From positions 1,860,001 to 1,924,000 of the forward strand of contig NZ_JAUSQL010000001.1 in NCBI RefSeq assembly GCF_030811095.1: 64,000 nt of DNA, written 5' to 3'. This DNA comes from Trueperella abortisuis (GTDB lineage: Bacteria; Actinomycetota; Actinomycetes; Actinomycetales; Actinomycetaceae). The notes below the pieces were generated by a model. That model made no database searches. It had not been told where the DNA came from and saw only the letters and a program-made list of their open reading frames with translations. Below are positions 16,746 to 24,917 of the stretch, one piece after another (positions within the stretch are counted from its first letter, which is position 1; each line of letters begins with the position of its first letter). The position numbers were made by a program, and so were the translations under genes.

Positions 16746-19664
16746 TTACCTCCTCACCAGTGCCCGATGCCGCTCACGACGCACAATCCGCCCATCAATC
16801 AACGGCACCAGGGCATCCCCCACACGCAGGGCGCCCTCAATCGCCACACCCTCCAGCGAGGGCGCGGCAACGTTCACCACCGGCCGGGGAGCCTGCGCCG
16901 ACGGCCCTTGCACCACGCCGCCCGCTTGGTAGCCACGCAACCCGCGGCGCATTGCCTCGACCACGGCCACGCCACCAGCGCGCGCAACATCCCGCTGCGA
17001 CCACACAACCTCGCCCTTGTGCACGATGCCCGCAGGCTCGGTCACCCTGCCCGGACCCGTGTACCCACCCTGCGAATAGCCAGGTGTCGACATGCCCACC
17101 CCAGCACCAACCAACGCGCCTTGCTGCACAATTTTCTGAACTAGTGTGACCTCTTTACGCGCCGGAATTGACTCCAACCACAACTTCCAGCCGTTCGCGT
17201 CGTTACGCGCCTGCCAATCGTCAAACTCAGCCCGCGTGCGAATATCCGCCGGGATCAGGCCGTAATCCGCAGCCAACTCCACAGCCCGATCACTGTTGAC
17301 GCCCATCTGCTCAGCCGTCGCAAGAAAGTCGTTTGTCATCTGCTGAGTGCGTGCGGCAAGGTCATCAGTCACGCCGCCTTGCTTGATCATGGCCTGCATC
17401 CATCGGCCAGAATCTCGTGCGAGGTCGATCAGCGAGGACTGGTTGTCCCGTTGAGCATTGGTGCCCACGGCAGACGCACCCGCGCCCTCATGCAAATTCG
17501 CGATCACCTCCGCCAACGTCTCCGCATACCGGATCGCAGCCTCATCCACGGACATGTTGATACCCGCCGCCTCAAACAACGAAGCAATGTAGTCGTCGAG
17601 CGCTTGTTGTGCCCCGGCCGCTTCCTCACCAACCTGGCTAATCCCGCCAGCCGCTACCTCCGACGACCCCGCAAGATCGTCACTCGCCCCGGCCGTGCCG
17701 GCCATCGCAGCCTCGGCACCTTCGAGCATTTGCGCAGCGTAGTTTGCGTCGCCGCCTGCCAGGTCGAAACCGGCGGCGACGTCATGGAGCCGGTTGCGCA
17801 GGTCGTTCATGCCCTCGCTCACCGGTTCTACAGCCATGTCTCCTAATGTGTTACCTAGCCCATAGGCGGCCTGGTCGGCGGCCGCCATGTTCAAGGCCCA
17901 CAGTTCAGCCCCGTTGTAGGCGTCCTCGATCTGGTCCGAGTTCACACCCAGAATTTCGTTGACGCGGGCGATCGCGTCGGCGTTGCCTTCTATCGCGGGG
18001 ATCAGGTCGGCCACGTTCCCGCCGAGCGCCGCATAGTCCTCGGCCACCCCATTCGCGACTAATTCTGCAGCGAGGAGTTCGCGCGTGTTGCCCGTAGCCG
18101 CTCCCGTGACCTGGTCGAATGACCGGGCGAGCCGCCTGCTGACTTCTTCAGCCGCGCGGCCTTCGTTCACATAAGACGCGACGACACCGGCGAGCACACC
18201 CACCGACCCTACGGCCAGGGTTATCGGCCCAGACAAGCCAGCAATTGCCCCGACTAGGCCGCGCGCCATGCCGCCAGCCTTCCCCATCGCTGTTCCGATA
18301 CCGAGGATATTGGCGCTTTTGAGGGCTTGGAAGGCGTGGTAGGCATCCATGACGCGGGGTGCGAGGAGCATGAAGCCACCTGCGGCGAGTGATATGACAC
18401 CGCCGAGCCCTGTGAATACTCCGATCACCACCTGGAGCGGAGCGGGCAGATCACCGATCCAATGCACAACCCCGGTCAGGCCTTCAACAACAAAGTTTAA
18501 CGCGGGGAGTAGCAGGTCTCCGAGCGAGATCGCCAGATCAACGACGTTGTTCTTGAAGACGACGAGTTTCGAGGCCATTGTTTTCATCCGGGCCGCATAC
18601 TCATCCGACAACGCCGTGTTTTCCTGGTAGGCGCTATTGCCCATTTCGATCGCGCCCGTGAACATGTCCGCAGCGTTGGCCGAGGAGCGCAACGCATTAC
18701 CCACACGCACATCAGTCATACCAAGCTCTTGCAACACCGGATAGGTAGACTGGCCGGTCGCTTCCATCTGGGCAAGGCCTTGAATGAACATGGTCAGAGC
18801 GCCTGCGGCATCGTCCCGGAATGCTCGCGCGAACTGCTCACCCGTCATCCCCGCGACCTTGGCGAAAACCTCTAGCTTTCCGCTGCCGGTGTCGACCGCG
18901 TTACGCATCTCGATAATCACCTTCGACACGGCGGTACCACCGGCTTCTGCCTCGATACCCACCGACGACAAGGCGGTCGCGATACCGAAAATGTCACCCT
19001 CGGTCATGCCCGCCTGCTTACCAGCAGAGGCCAAACGCATCGACATGTTCACAATTTCTGACTCGGACGTCGCAAAATTGTTACCTAGTGCGACGATCGC
19101 GGAGCCCATGTTCGTGAATTCAGTTTGGGCTGTTCCCATAATATTCGCGAAGCGTGCCAGCTGGGTTGCCGCCTCATCAGCGCTCAAGTTGGTCGCCTCA
19201 CCCATTTGGATCATCGCCTCAGTAAACGAATCCAAATTCCTGGTCTCGATACCGAGCTGGCCAGCCGCCTCCGCCACCTGCGCAATCTCCGCATGAGTGG
19301 CCGGCATGCTCCTGGCCATATCACGCAGCCTGGTATCCAGCAGCGCGAACTCGGCTTCGGACGCATCAACAGTTTTACGCACGCCCGCGAACGAGGACTC
19401 CCAGTCAATGGCCGCTTTCGCTGACCCAGCAAACGCCGCCGTCAACCCGGCACCAAACGCCACCAGGACCCCGCCGATACGGTCCCACTCGGCACGCTGG
19501 GCTTGCATCGACTGCACCAACCGGCCACCATTCGTGGACGCCACCTGTGCGGACTTATCCATGTCCCTCACGGCCTGCTCAAACGACGTGCTTGCGGCGG
19601 CCATGTTCTTCCGGAAATCCTCCACGTTCGCCCGCAAGACCACCTTCACGGAACGCTCACGCAT
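16746..19664 (-). CDS. Tail tape measure protein
   Basis: At 972 residues this is the longest gene of the late operon. It starts at ATG 19664 (MRERSVKVVLRANVEDFRKN) with GAGGTG upstream; GTG 19673 is an alternative. It has an N-terminal helical region with TMP core motifs (ATQLARFANIMGTAQTEF, AGKQAGMTEGDIFGIATALS), a central hydrophobic segment (GVIGLAAGGFMLL-type, near residue 420), and a C-terminal region rich in Ala and Gly. TMPs set tail length; the general rule of about 0.15 nm per residue would give a tail near 145 nm. Confidence 0.92.
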   Translation of the reverse strand: MRERSVKVVLRANVEDFRKNMAAASTSFEQAVRDMDKSAQVASTNGGRLVQSMQAQRAEWDRIGGVLVAFGAGLTAAFAGSAKAAIDWESSFAGVRKTVDASEAEFALLDTRLRDMARSMPATHAEIAQVAEAAGQLGIETRNLDSFTEAMIQMGEATNLSADEAATQLARFANIMGTAQTEFTNMGSAIVALGNNFATSESEIVNMSMRLASAGKQAGMTEGDIFGIATALSSVGIEAEAGGTAVSKVIIEMRNAVDTGSGKLEVFAKVAGMTGEQFARAFRDDAAGALTMFIQGLAQMEATGQSTYPVLQELGMTDVRVGNALRSSANAADMFTGAIEMGNSAYQENTALSDEYAARMKTMASKLVVFKNNVVDLAISLGDLLLPALNFVVEGLTGVVHWIGDLPAPLQVVIGVFTGLGGVISLAAGGFMLLAPRVMDAYHAFQALKSANILGIGTAMGKAGGMARGLVGAIAGLSGPITLAVGSVGVLAGVVASYVNEGRAAEEVSRRLARSFDQVTGAATGNTRELLAAELVANGVAEDYAALGGNVADLIPAIEGNADAIARVNEILGVNSDQIEDAYNGAELWALNMAAADQAAYGLGNTLGDMAVEPVSEGMNDLRNRLHDVAAGFDLAGGDANYAAQMLEGAEAAMAGTAGASDDLAGSSEVAAGGISQVGEEAAGAQQALDDYIASLFEAAGINMSVDEAAIRYAETLAEVIANLHEGAGASAVGTNAQRDNQSSLIDLARDSGRWMQAMIKQGGVTDDLAARTQQMTNDFLATAEQMGVNSDRAVELAADYGLIPADIRTRAEFDDWQARNDANGWKLWLESIPARKEVTLVQKIVQQGALVGAGVGMSTPGYSQGGYTGPGRVTEPAGIVHKGEVVWSQRDVARAGGVAVVEAMRRGLRGYQAGGVVQGPSAQAPRPVVNVAAPSLEGVAIEGALRVGDALVPLIDGRIVRRERHRALVRR

Positions 19665-19669
19665 AGGTT

Positions 19670-20032
19670 TCACCTCACTTCTGCCGGTAGCGTGTTCACC
19701 ACCGGGAATTTCTGGCCCGGCTCTGCCCGGAGATGCTCATCCATCACCACCCGGTCACGCGCCGCACACGCATAACACACCGTGGCCTCGTCCGGTACCT
19801 CGAACCAGCCATCCATTGCCGGGTCGTATGCGATCTGGCGCGGGATACCACAATCAGGGCACTTACCGCGCTCATACAGTTCAAGAGCCACCGATAGGGA
19901 CCGGTCGGTTTCCGTCCACGCGCCCCGACCCTCCACACCGAAGAACTCCAAGGGCCGCACCTGCCATGCTTTCGCTGTCTCAAGCCCCGTCAAGATTTCG
20001 AGATTGTGGGGTTCGGTCAGGACGCGCGCTAA
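19670..20032 (-). CDS. Tail assembly chaperone, frameshift extension
   Basis: This frame is entered by a -1 shift at the end of the upstream chaperone ORF. Reading from TTA 20032-20030 gives LARVLTEPHNLEILTGLETA and 120 residues in all, so the fused product would have about 310. There is no upstream ATG or GTG with a ribosome binding site; only a TTG at 19993 could start it alone. It contains a CxxC pair (KCPDCG and VCYACA) suggestive of a zinc knuckle. Position before the tape measure gene matches the second half of siphophage G/GT-type chaperones. Confidence 0.8.
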   Translation of the reverse strand, partial: LARVLTEPHNLEILTGLETAKAWQVRPLEFFGVEGRGAWTETDRSLSVALELYERGKCPDCGIPRQIAYDPAMDGWFEVPDEATVCYACAARDRVVMDEHLRAEPGQKFPVVNTLPAEVR

Positions 20033-20037
20033 AAAAC
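20029..20037 (-). promoter_or_regulatory. Putative programmed -1 frameshift site
   Basis: The minus strand reads GTTTTTTAG. With TTT in the P site and TAG in the A site, tRNA-Phe can slip back one base onto an identical TTT; the next codon becomes TTA. This joins the 190-residue ORF to the 120-residue ORF. The arrangement matches the conserved translational frameshift between siphophage tail chaperone genes. Confidence 0.8.
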
Positions 20038-20601
20038 CGGTAAACCCGCCTGCTCGTCGGCGCCGTTGAGCTGATTCCAGGCTCCGACGACGCGCTTGTA
20101 CTGGGCCGGTATCTTGTCGGCCATGAGGAGGAAAAAGTCCGCATCCCCGGTCAGCACAGCCGGTTCGACGACCTGGGCAGCAATCAAGTGCGCACCCACC
20201 TCTGCCTGCGTCGTGATACCGGCGTCGCGAAGCTCCTTAACTTTGCGTTTCTGCCAATCCCTCGAGCGCTCTTCAAGGGTGATTTCCAGCCCGGAGGCAA
20301 GGAACTCTTCACGAATCTTGTCAGCCCGCTCGGATAGCTCGCGGACTTTAATGCGGTCTCCGCGTAGCGTAGCTTCGGCGATCCTGCCGGTGATCTTTGA
20401 GTGTTTGTTGGCTAGGTCTCCACGCGAGTAGATGATGACGGTGACCCTCGCGGTGCGGATGCCTTCGATGAAGGCGTGCAAGTCGAACTCTTGGGCGGCC
20501 TCGCGGATGCGCTGTTCGACGTCGGAGCTACTTAATGTCTCCTCGAGGGGTTCGTCTTCGCCCACATCGGGCGGGGTGAGGTCGGATAGTGATTCTTCCA
20601 T
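20029..20601 (-). CDS. Tail assembly chaperone, upstream product
   Basis: The 190-residue acidic, helical protein (IREAAQEFDLHAFIEGIRTA) lies between the major tail protein and the tape measure gene, the invariant place for the chaperone that coats the tape measure during tail assembly. Its last codons are GGT TTA CCG GTT TTT TAG. The six-T run just before the stop permits a -1 slip into the frame below. Confidence 0.85.
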   Translation of the reverse strand: MEESLSDLTPPDVGEDEPLEETLSSSDVEQRIREAAQEFDLHAFIEGIRTARVTVIIYSRGDLANKHSKITGRIAEATLRGDRIKVRELSERADKIREEFLASGLEITLEERSRDWQKRKVKELRDAGITTQAEVGAHLIAAQVVEPAVLTGDADFFLLMADKIPAQYKRVVGAWNQLNGADEQAGLPVF

Positions 20602-20689
20602 GATGCTCCCTTAAGGTGTGGTGTGCGGGCCGGCCAGCAGCATGCTCGGAGTAGACACACGCCGCTTTCCTGCCCGCACACGTCTGGTA

Positions 20690-21217
20690 TCAGGCTTCGG
20701 CGACTGTCTGGTCAAGGTGCATCGCACCCACAGCCAAAGGCACCGGCCGCTTGATATACCCAGAACCGTCAGCAGGGAACTGCGGGTCATCATTGGTGAC
20801 CTCGAAAGCCGAGTATTCATCCCCGGACTTCCACGCCTGCCCTGCCGGCGCCCCATCACGGCGCACCAGCGTCAGCTCGGTGCCCTTAGTCTTGAACAGG
20901 GAGAACACGACGTCGGCTTCCGGATCAGGCTTACCGTCCTGGTCAAGGTAGCGGAAAATCGTCACGTGCCCAGATCCTGCGGACAACCCAAAGGCCTGGC
21001 CTTCTCCGGGTGCGCCGAGCTCGATCTCCGAAATCGTGGATGACCCGGACGGGCCAAGCTGGAAATCAGACTTCAAAATGAAGTCTTGGATGTCGTAGCC
21101 GGCCGTCAGTTCGGCGACCGTGATCGCCTTCATGTTCTTAGGGCGCACCGTGAGGACGGTGAGCTTCGTGCGTGCATCAGCGAGCGTCTTCGGCCCGCGC
21201 TTAATCTCCTTGGCCAT
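20690..21217 (-). CDS. Major tail tube protein
   Basis: The 175-residue product is placed immediately before the chaperone genes. It has the mixed beta pattern of tail tube proteins (TISEIELGAPGEGQAFGLSA and VTIFRYLDQDGKPD) and a moderately acidic composition. An 88-bp non-coding gap follows it. The start ATG overlaps the stop of the small upstream gene (TAATG). Confidence 0.8.
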   Translation of the reverse strand: MAKEIKRGPKTLADARTKLTVLTVRPKNMKAITVAELTAGYDIQDFILKSDFQLGPSGSSTISEIELGAPGEGQAFGLSAGSGHVTIFRYLDQDGKPDPEADVVFSLFKTKGTELTLVRRDGAPAGQAWKSGDEYSAFEVTNDDPQFPADGSGYIKRPVPLAVGAMHLDQTVAEA

Positions 21218-21369
21218 TACTTAGCCGCCTTCCGCCCCGCTGCAGGGGTCTTGGTCTCATCCTTGTTCGTCTTGTTAGGTAGCGAAAAATCCGCACCCAG
21301 CACGGGGTGGGAAAGCCAATGCTCGGGCACCCTGCACGGGCGTCCAAGCCGGTCGATCACATCAATCAT
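21217..21369 (-). CDS. Small basic protein between tail terminator and tail tube genes
   Basis: This 50-residue ORF (MIDVIDRLGRPCRVPEHWLS through SLPNKTNKDETKTPAAGRKA) has GGAGAAGA 4 nt before its ATG and overlaps the tail tube start as TAATG. It also starts 4 bp inside the upstream gene. The lysine-rich C-terminus is disordered-looking. Coupled genes of this size occur at this place in several actinophages. Function unknown. Confidence 0.75.
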   Translation of the reverse strand: MIDVIDRLGRPCRVPEHWLSHPVLGADFSLPNKTNKDETKTPAAGRKAAK

Positions 21370-21776
21370 GGTTCTTCTCCTATCGATCCTCGATCGGTAT
21401 AAATCTGGTAAATGTCGTCAAGATAAAACGGGTAGGTGCCATCATCAGGGATTGCGACCGTGGTATCCACAAACGGACCATCACAGGCCGCGAGCACAAA
21501 ACTCGTGTGGCCGATAGGCAGGCGCATCGTGTGCTGGTCGAGGGCCTTCCTGACGCGGGCGGCCATTGTGTACAACGCTTGACGGGACTGGCCCACAAAC
21601 CTGACGGTCAGTTCACCACTGGTCGAGTCGCGCCCGTACATAGATTCTTCCTCGTCGCGGGCCCCCAGCCCGCCGATGAAAACGACGTAAGGCAGATCGG
21701 CCAGCGAATGCTTGGACGCATCCGTGTCATAGACCTTGACCTTCCCGTCAAGTGCGCCAGCGATCAGGTCTTTCAC
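21366..21776 (-). CDS. Tail terminator-like protein
   Basis: The 136-residue protein begins MKDLIAGALDGKVKVYDTDA and contains SGELTVRFVGQSRQALYTMA followed by VRKALDQH, the alternation expected of tail terminator/completion proteins. It sits between the HK97-gp10-like gene and the tail tube gene. Position strongly supports a role in finishing the tail and joining it to the head. Confidence 0.65.
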   Translation of the reverse strand: MKDLIAGALDGKVKVYDTDASKHSLADLPYVVFIGGLGARDEEESMYGRDSTSGELTVRFVGQSRQALYTMAARVRKALDQHTMRLPIGHTSFVLAACDGPFVDTTVAIPDDGTYPFYLDDIYQIYTDRGSIGEEP

Positions 21777-22153
21777 AGCACCTCCTCAACTAGGTCTTGG
21801 ATTGCTTTTTCAAACCTTGGCAATTCCCGGTCCAAAGCCCCACCCGGGTCAGGCAGAGTGCCGCCACCGCCGTGCACACCACCAAAGTAGGCGATGTTCG
21901 CGAGGTTGCCTTGGCCGCGTTTAACAGGCCCAATCTCAGCACCGAAGCCCTGGTCGAGCTTGTCAAAGCTGATCGTGCCCTTGATGCGTTTGAACCACTT
22001 CGTGTCGGAGGCGTCTTTGACCAGATCGTTTTTGATGTTGAGTGCGCCTTTGCGTACCACCGCGGGTACTTTGCGCACCACATTCAGTGGCGCTTCATGC
22101 AAGTCAACTGAAAACGCGCGCAGTTCGGAGGTGTCTACATGGATGTTAGCCAT
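21773..22153 (-). CDS. HK97 gp10-like neck protein
   Basis: The 126-residue protein begins MANIHVDTSELRAFSVDLHE. It contains a basic region VRKVPAVVRKGALNIKNDLV and a C-terminal LPRFEKAIQDLVEEVL helix. That is the pattern of gp10-like neck proteins: an alpha-helical membrane-free domain followed by a glycine-rich loop (FGGVHGGGGTLPDPGGALDR). It overlaps both neighbours by 4-8 bp. Confidence 0.7.
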   Translation of the reverse strand: MANIHVDTSELRAFSVDLHEAPLNVVRKVPAVVRKGALNIKNDLVKDASDTKWFKRIKGTISFDKLDQGFGAEIGPVKRGQGNLANIAYFGGVHGGGGTLPDPGGALDRELPRFEKAIQDLVEEVL

Positions 22154-22553
22154 GGGTCACCTCGTCAACGAAGATCCGGTACGCGGTCGCCGTCGACTTG
22201 TACGGGCCGACTACACCCACCCGATAAACCCGCCCAACCAGAAGCGGGTCATCAAGATTTTCGAGCACCTCAACTCGGTCCCCGGGCTGGACGCGTGCCA
22301 CACCCACCGGGATATCCACACGCACCCGAATCGAGGTTGCCCGCGCCCCGGCTGTCACAGGGTTAGCCTCATACGCCTCATAGGACTGGACCTTGCCCAC
22401 GCCTTCATACACGGTCTCCACCTGGGAGACCTGCTTGAACGTGGCCTCGTCGAACTCGGTCTCGCCCGTAGGCCGGCTAATCAACACCCGAGCGCGCATC
22501 AACTTTTCTGCAAGCTGCCTGCCCCGGCGAATCCCACGAGCGCTTACGGCCAT
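22146..22553 (-). CDS. Head-tail connector protein (minor capsid/stopper type)
   Basis: This 135-residue, beta-rich protein contains a barrel-like core (IRVRVDIPVGVARVQPGDRV, LLVGRVYRVGVVGPYKSTAT), as in head-closure/stopper proteins. It follows the gp6-like connector gene in order. The sequence itself has no diagnostic motif, so the exact connector type is uncertain. Confidence 0.6.
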   Translation of the reverse strand: MAVSARGIRRGRQLAEKLMRARVLISRPTGETEFDEATFKQVSQVETVYEGVGKVQSYEAYEANPVTAGARATSIRVRVDIPVGVARVQPGDRVEVLENLDDPLLVGRVYRVGVVGPYKSTATAYRIFVDEVTHG

Positions 22554-22567
22554 AACGCATCACCGCC

Positions 22568-22999
22568 CTAGTACCACAAGATGGGGGCACCGTCCGGGGT
22601 AGGCACAAACCCACGCCCAACCAGTTCCGGATCGCGCGTCGTCGACACGGTACCGAAAGGGCGGCGCGGCCTGAACCGAGCCAGAGACGCCCTCTCCGAC
22701 GCCGTCAAATACAGGCCGGCCTCTTCGACCTTGCGGCCAGAGCCCCGCCAGTCATCGACCGCCTCGGACGTCCACCCATCCGGATTCGTGTATGCGCGAG
22801 CCGCGCACGCTAGAACCGCGAACTTCGCCACCTGGGGCACATCCTGCTCAGTCCAGCCCGGCTCACCGGCATGCGACAGCACGAGGGAGGAGGCGGCATC
22901 AAGGAATGACTCTGCCTGCTTGACATCCGTGCTATCGCTAATGGCTTCGCCGATGTAGTTAGCAAGTTCGGCCACCTGTGCTAAACGCTTAAGCTCCAT
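22568..22999 (-). CDS. Head-tail connector, gp6-like adaptor
   Basis: The 143-residue protein is mostly helical in its first 100 residues (ANYIGEAISDSTDVKQAESF, VPQVAKFAVLACAARAYTNP). The C-terminus contains basic residues and DPELVGRGFVPTPDG. A helical adaptor encoded right after the capsid gene is the usual position of the gp6/gp15-type connector that binds the portal ring. Confidence 0.65.
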   Translation of the reverse strand: MELKRLAQVAELANYIGEAISDSTDVKQAESFLDAASSLVLSHAGEPGWTEQDVPQVAKFAVLACAARAYTNPDGWTSEAVDDWRGSGRKVEEAGLYLTASERASLARFRPRRPFGTVSTTRDPELVGRGFVPTPDGAPILWY

Positions 23000-23023
23000 T
23001 GGTGCCGCCTCCTTCCTTGCCTG

Positions 23024-23944
23024 TTAGCTGGACGGTGCGGACGCGGTCGAGATCGTTGCCGCCACCGCACGGTTCGCATCCAGGGTCGCCGCACCGTAGA
23101 ACGTGTCCACGATCGACTGGTCCTCGAGCTGGACTGGGTTGTACTGCATGATGTGCCGTAGGGCGAAGCCGGCCTCCGAGATCGTGGCCCCATACGCGGC
23201 GCCTTCAGGGCGACGAGAGGGGCGGGTGACGAACGCGAAGGCATCCTTGTGGTAGGCCACCGCCTTGTTCGCCGGCAGGTCCGGGGCGACCACAACCTGG
23301 AACCCCTTCAGGTTCCCAATCGTCGCCGCACGCAGCATAGAGCCGCCGTCGCCGGCCTCGTTGACCTTGTTCAGCATCGGAGTGTTCAGAATCGCTTCCT
23401 CCCAATCCGTGCCAATCGCAAGCGTGCGCCCCTGCTGGGGGACCTTGCGGTCGTTAAGAACGCGGCGCAGGTGAGTGATCGACCGCAGCACGTCAGATTC
23501 ACCCGTCGCGGCGTCGATCGTGGCCGCTGCCTTCGCCTCAGCCTTAACCTTCTTCATCTCCTCCACAAGCGGGGTGGCCAGCGCGTCGACCACGGACTCG
23601 GCCTGCGGGCGCAGCACCTGACGCTGAAGATCTGCAAGGGTGAACGTGGCCCAGTTATCGGGCAGGCGAACCGCGTTGTAGATCTGGTTCTCGAGCTTGA
23701 TCGGCACCCATTCCTGGGTCAGCTCGTTGAACTCGATCGCGTCACGTGCGGTCCGGTTCGCCGCGGTGTAAACCTTGGCCTCACCGGCCTTGACCGGGCC
23801 GAGCACGTTAATCGTCTGGCCGCGCCCGGCCACGAACTCATTGGAGAAGTCCTGGCGGACCGTGCGCGGAAGGACAGACAGGTAGCGCAGCGCGGCCAGC
23901 GTGGAGCGAGCCGCCTGCTCAGGGGTAAACAACAGGTGAGCCAT
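23024..23944 (-). CDS. Major capsid protein
   Basis: The 306-residue product begins MAHLLFTPEQAARSTLAALR. Segments resemble the P22-coat-like branch of the HK97 fold seen in actinophages (QDFSNEFVAGRGQTINVLGP, VNEAGDGGSMLRAATIGNLK, KGFQVVVAPDLPANKAVAYH). It directly follows the scaffold gene and has no N-terminal delta domain, consistent with a separate scaffold. The GC-rich codon use matches the rest of the late operon. Confidence 0.88.
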   Translation of the reverse strand: MAHLLFTPEQAARSTLAALRYLSVLPRTVRQDFSNEFVAGRGQTINVLGPVKAGEAKVYTAANRTARDAIEFNELTQEWVPIKLENQIYNAVRLPDNWATFTLADLQRQVLRPQAESVVDALATPLVEEMKKVKAEAKAAATIDAATGESDVLRSITHLRRVLNDRKVPQQGRTLAIGTDWEEAILNTPMLNKVNEAGDGGSMLRAATIGNLKGFQVVVAPDLPANKAVAYHKDAFAFVTRPSRRPEGAAYGATISEAGFALRHIMQYNPVQLEDQSIVDTFYGAATLDANRAVAATISTASAPSS

Positions 23945-23962
23945 AAGTGGGCTCCTTTCTGG

Positions 23963-24520
23963 TTAGTTCATGAATCCACCGGCAAGCTCGTCAAGATCGA
24001 TGGGCTTGCCAGAAACTGGAGTGTTGGTGTGGGTTTCACCGAACCCATTCGTGGGCTTAGTCGTCGGCGGGGTTTTCGTCCCGAGTAGCTTCATGAATTC
24101 CTCAGCGTCCGTGAGGAGTTCTTCGCGCGTCCCACCTTGGAGACGGCTAGCGATCTGGGCTGGTAGGCCAAGCTCGAGAGCTACTTGTAGGCGCAGGTTC
24201 TCAGCCTCAAGCTGAGTATTCTTTGCCTTCAGATCCGGTGTGGCCTTGGCGGCTTCTTCCGCTGCCTTGGCCCGCTCACGCAGGGCCTTTGCTTCGGCGT
24301 TCGCCTTACGGATCTTGCGTAGGGCCCGTTCCTTATCCCACGGCTCGCCATCGTTCTCATCGACGTCGTCGACGTCGTCGGCATCGGCGTCGTCAGTGGT
24401 ATCGGTTGCTTTCTCGGCGTCGGCGTTGGTGGTCTGCTCCGGCTCGTCCTGAGGGCTTCCAGAACCCCCAGCCTCATCACCTGTGAGCATGAGCAGGAAT
24501 GGGTGGCGTCGTCCATACAT
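23963..24520 (-). CDS. Capsid scaffolding protein
   Basis: The 185-residue protein starts at ATG 24520 with AAGGAGG 8 nt upstream. It is very acidic near the N-terminus (DDADADDVDDVDENDGEPW), then has a long heptad coiled coil (about 80-130, KIRKANAEAKALRERAKAAE) and a C-terminal segment that would bind capsid (PVSGKPIDLDELAGGFMN). This is the standard layout of siphophage scaffolds, and it is encoded immediately before the capsid gene. Confidence 0.85.
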   Translation of the reverse strand: MYGRRHPFLLMLTGDEAGGSGSPQDEPEQTTNADAEKATDTTDDADADDVDDVDENDGEPWDKERALRKIRKANAEAKALRERAKAAEEAAKATPDLKAKNTQLEAENLRLQVALELGLPAQIASRLQGGTREELLTDAEEFMKLLGTKTPPTTKPTNGFGETHTNTPVSGKPIDLDELAGGFMN

Positions 24521-24581
24521 TGTGTTTTGCCTCCTTACGGGCATCAAAAGAGCCCACCACCAAGGGGGCAGGCCAAATGGG

Positions 24582-24612
24582 TAAAACAAAACCCCACCAG
24601 AGATTGGCGGGG
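24582..24612 (-). terminator. Intrinsic terminator between the immunity gene and the scaffold
   Basis: On the minus strand a CCCCGCC/GGTGGGG hairpin is followed by TTTTGTTTT. It lies after the small ORF downstream of the MuF gene and before the scaffold start. It would end or attenuate the terminase-portal-MuF transcript in the middle of the head genes, implying readthrough control or a second promoter for the capsid genes. Confidence 0.75.
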
Positions 24613-24635
24613 TCAAGAACTACGTGAGAGTCCGG

Positions 24636-24917
24636 CTAAGACCGCGTGAACGCACGCACGCTCTCTAGATCGGGCAAGGTTTCAAATTGCTCATCAGCCG
24701 GCGGCCGATAATTTAGCCGATCCTTGACAAACTGCTGAAGCACCTCGGGAGGAGTATCTGTCGAATAGCATGCCAGAATTGGGAAAGGGCCTGGGCCATC
24801 ATCAAAATAATCGGTTGGCGTTGTTCCAGGGTAGCTTTCCAGGATTTCCTGCACTTTTTCTAGTGAAAAACCTTCAAAAGAAAGCCCAAAATTACGGCTT
24901 CTTTTAACGTCTGTCAT
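24636..24917 (-). CDS. Putative immunity protein for the MuF-linked toxin
   Basis: The 93-residue acidic protein (SLEKVQEILESYPGTTPTDY, DLESVRAFTRS) matches no structural phage family that I recognise. Its ATG lies inside the end of the MuF-toxin gene (14-bp overlap), so it is translated with it. A strong terminator follows. Codon use is visibly more AT-rich than in the flanking capsid and portal genes, as is the 3' third of the MuF gene. A small, acidic, overlapping partner right after a nuclease-like domain is the standard layout of polymorphic toxin immunity genes. Confidence 0.6.
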   Translation of the reverse strand: MTDVKRSRNFGLSFEGFSLEKVQEILESYPGTTPTDYFDDGPGPFPILACYSTDTPPEVLQQFVKDRLNYRPPADEQFETLPDLESVRAFTRS

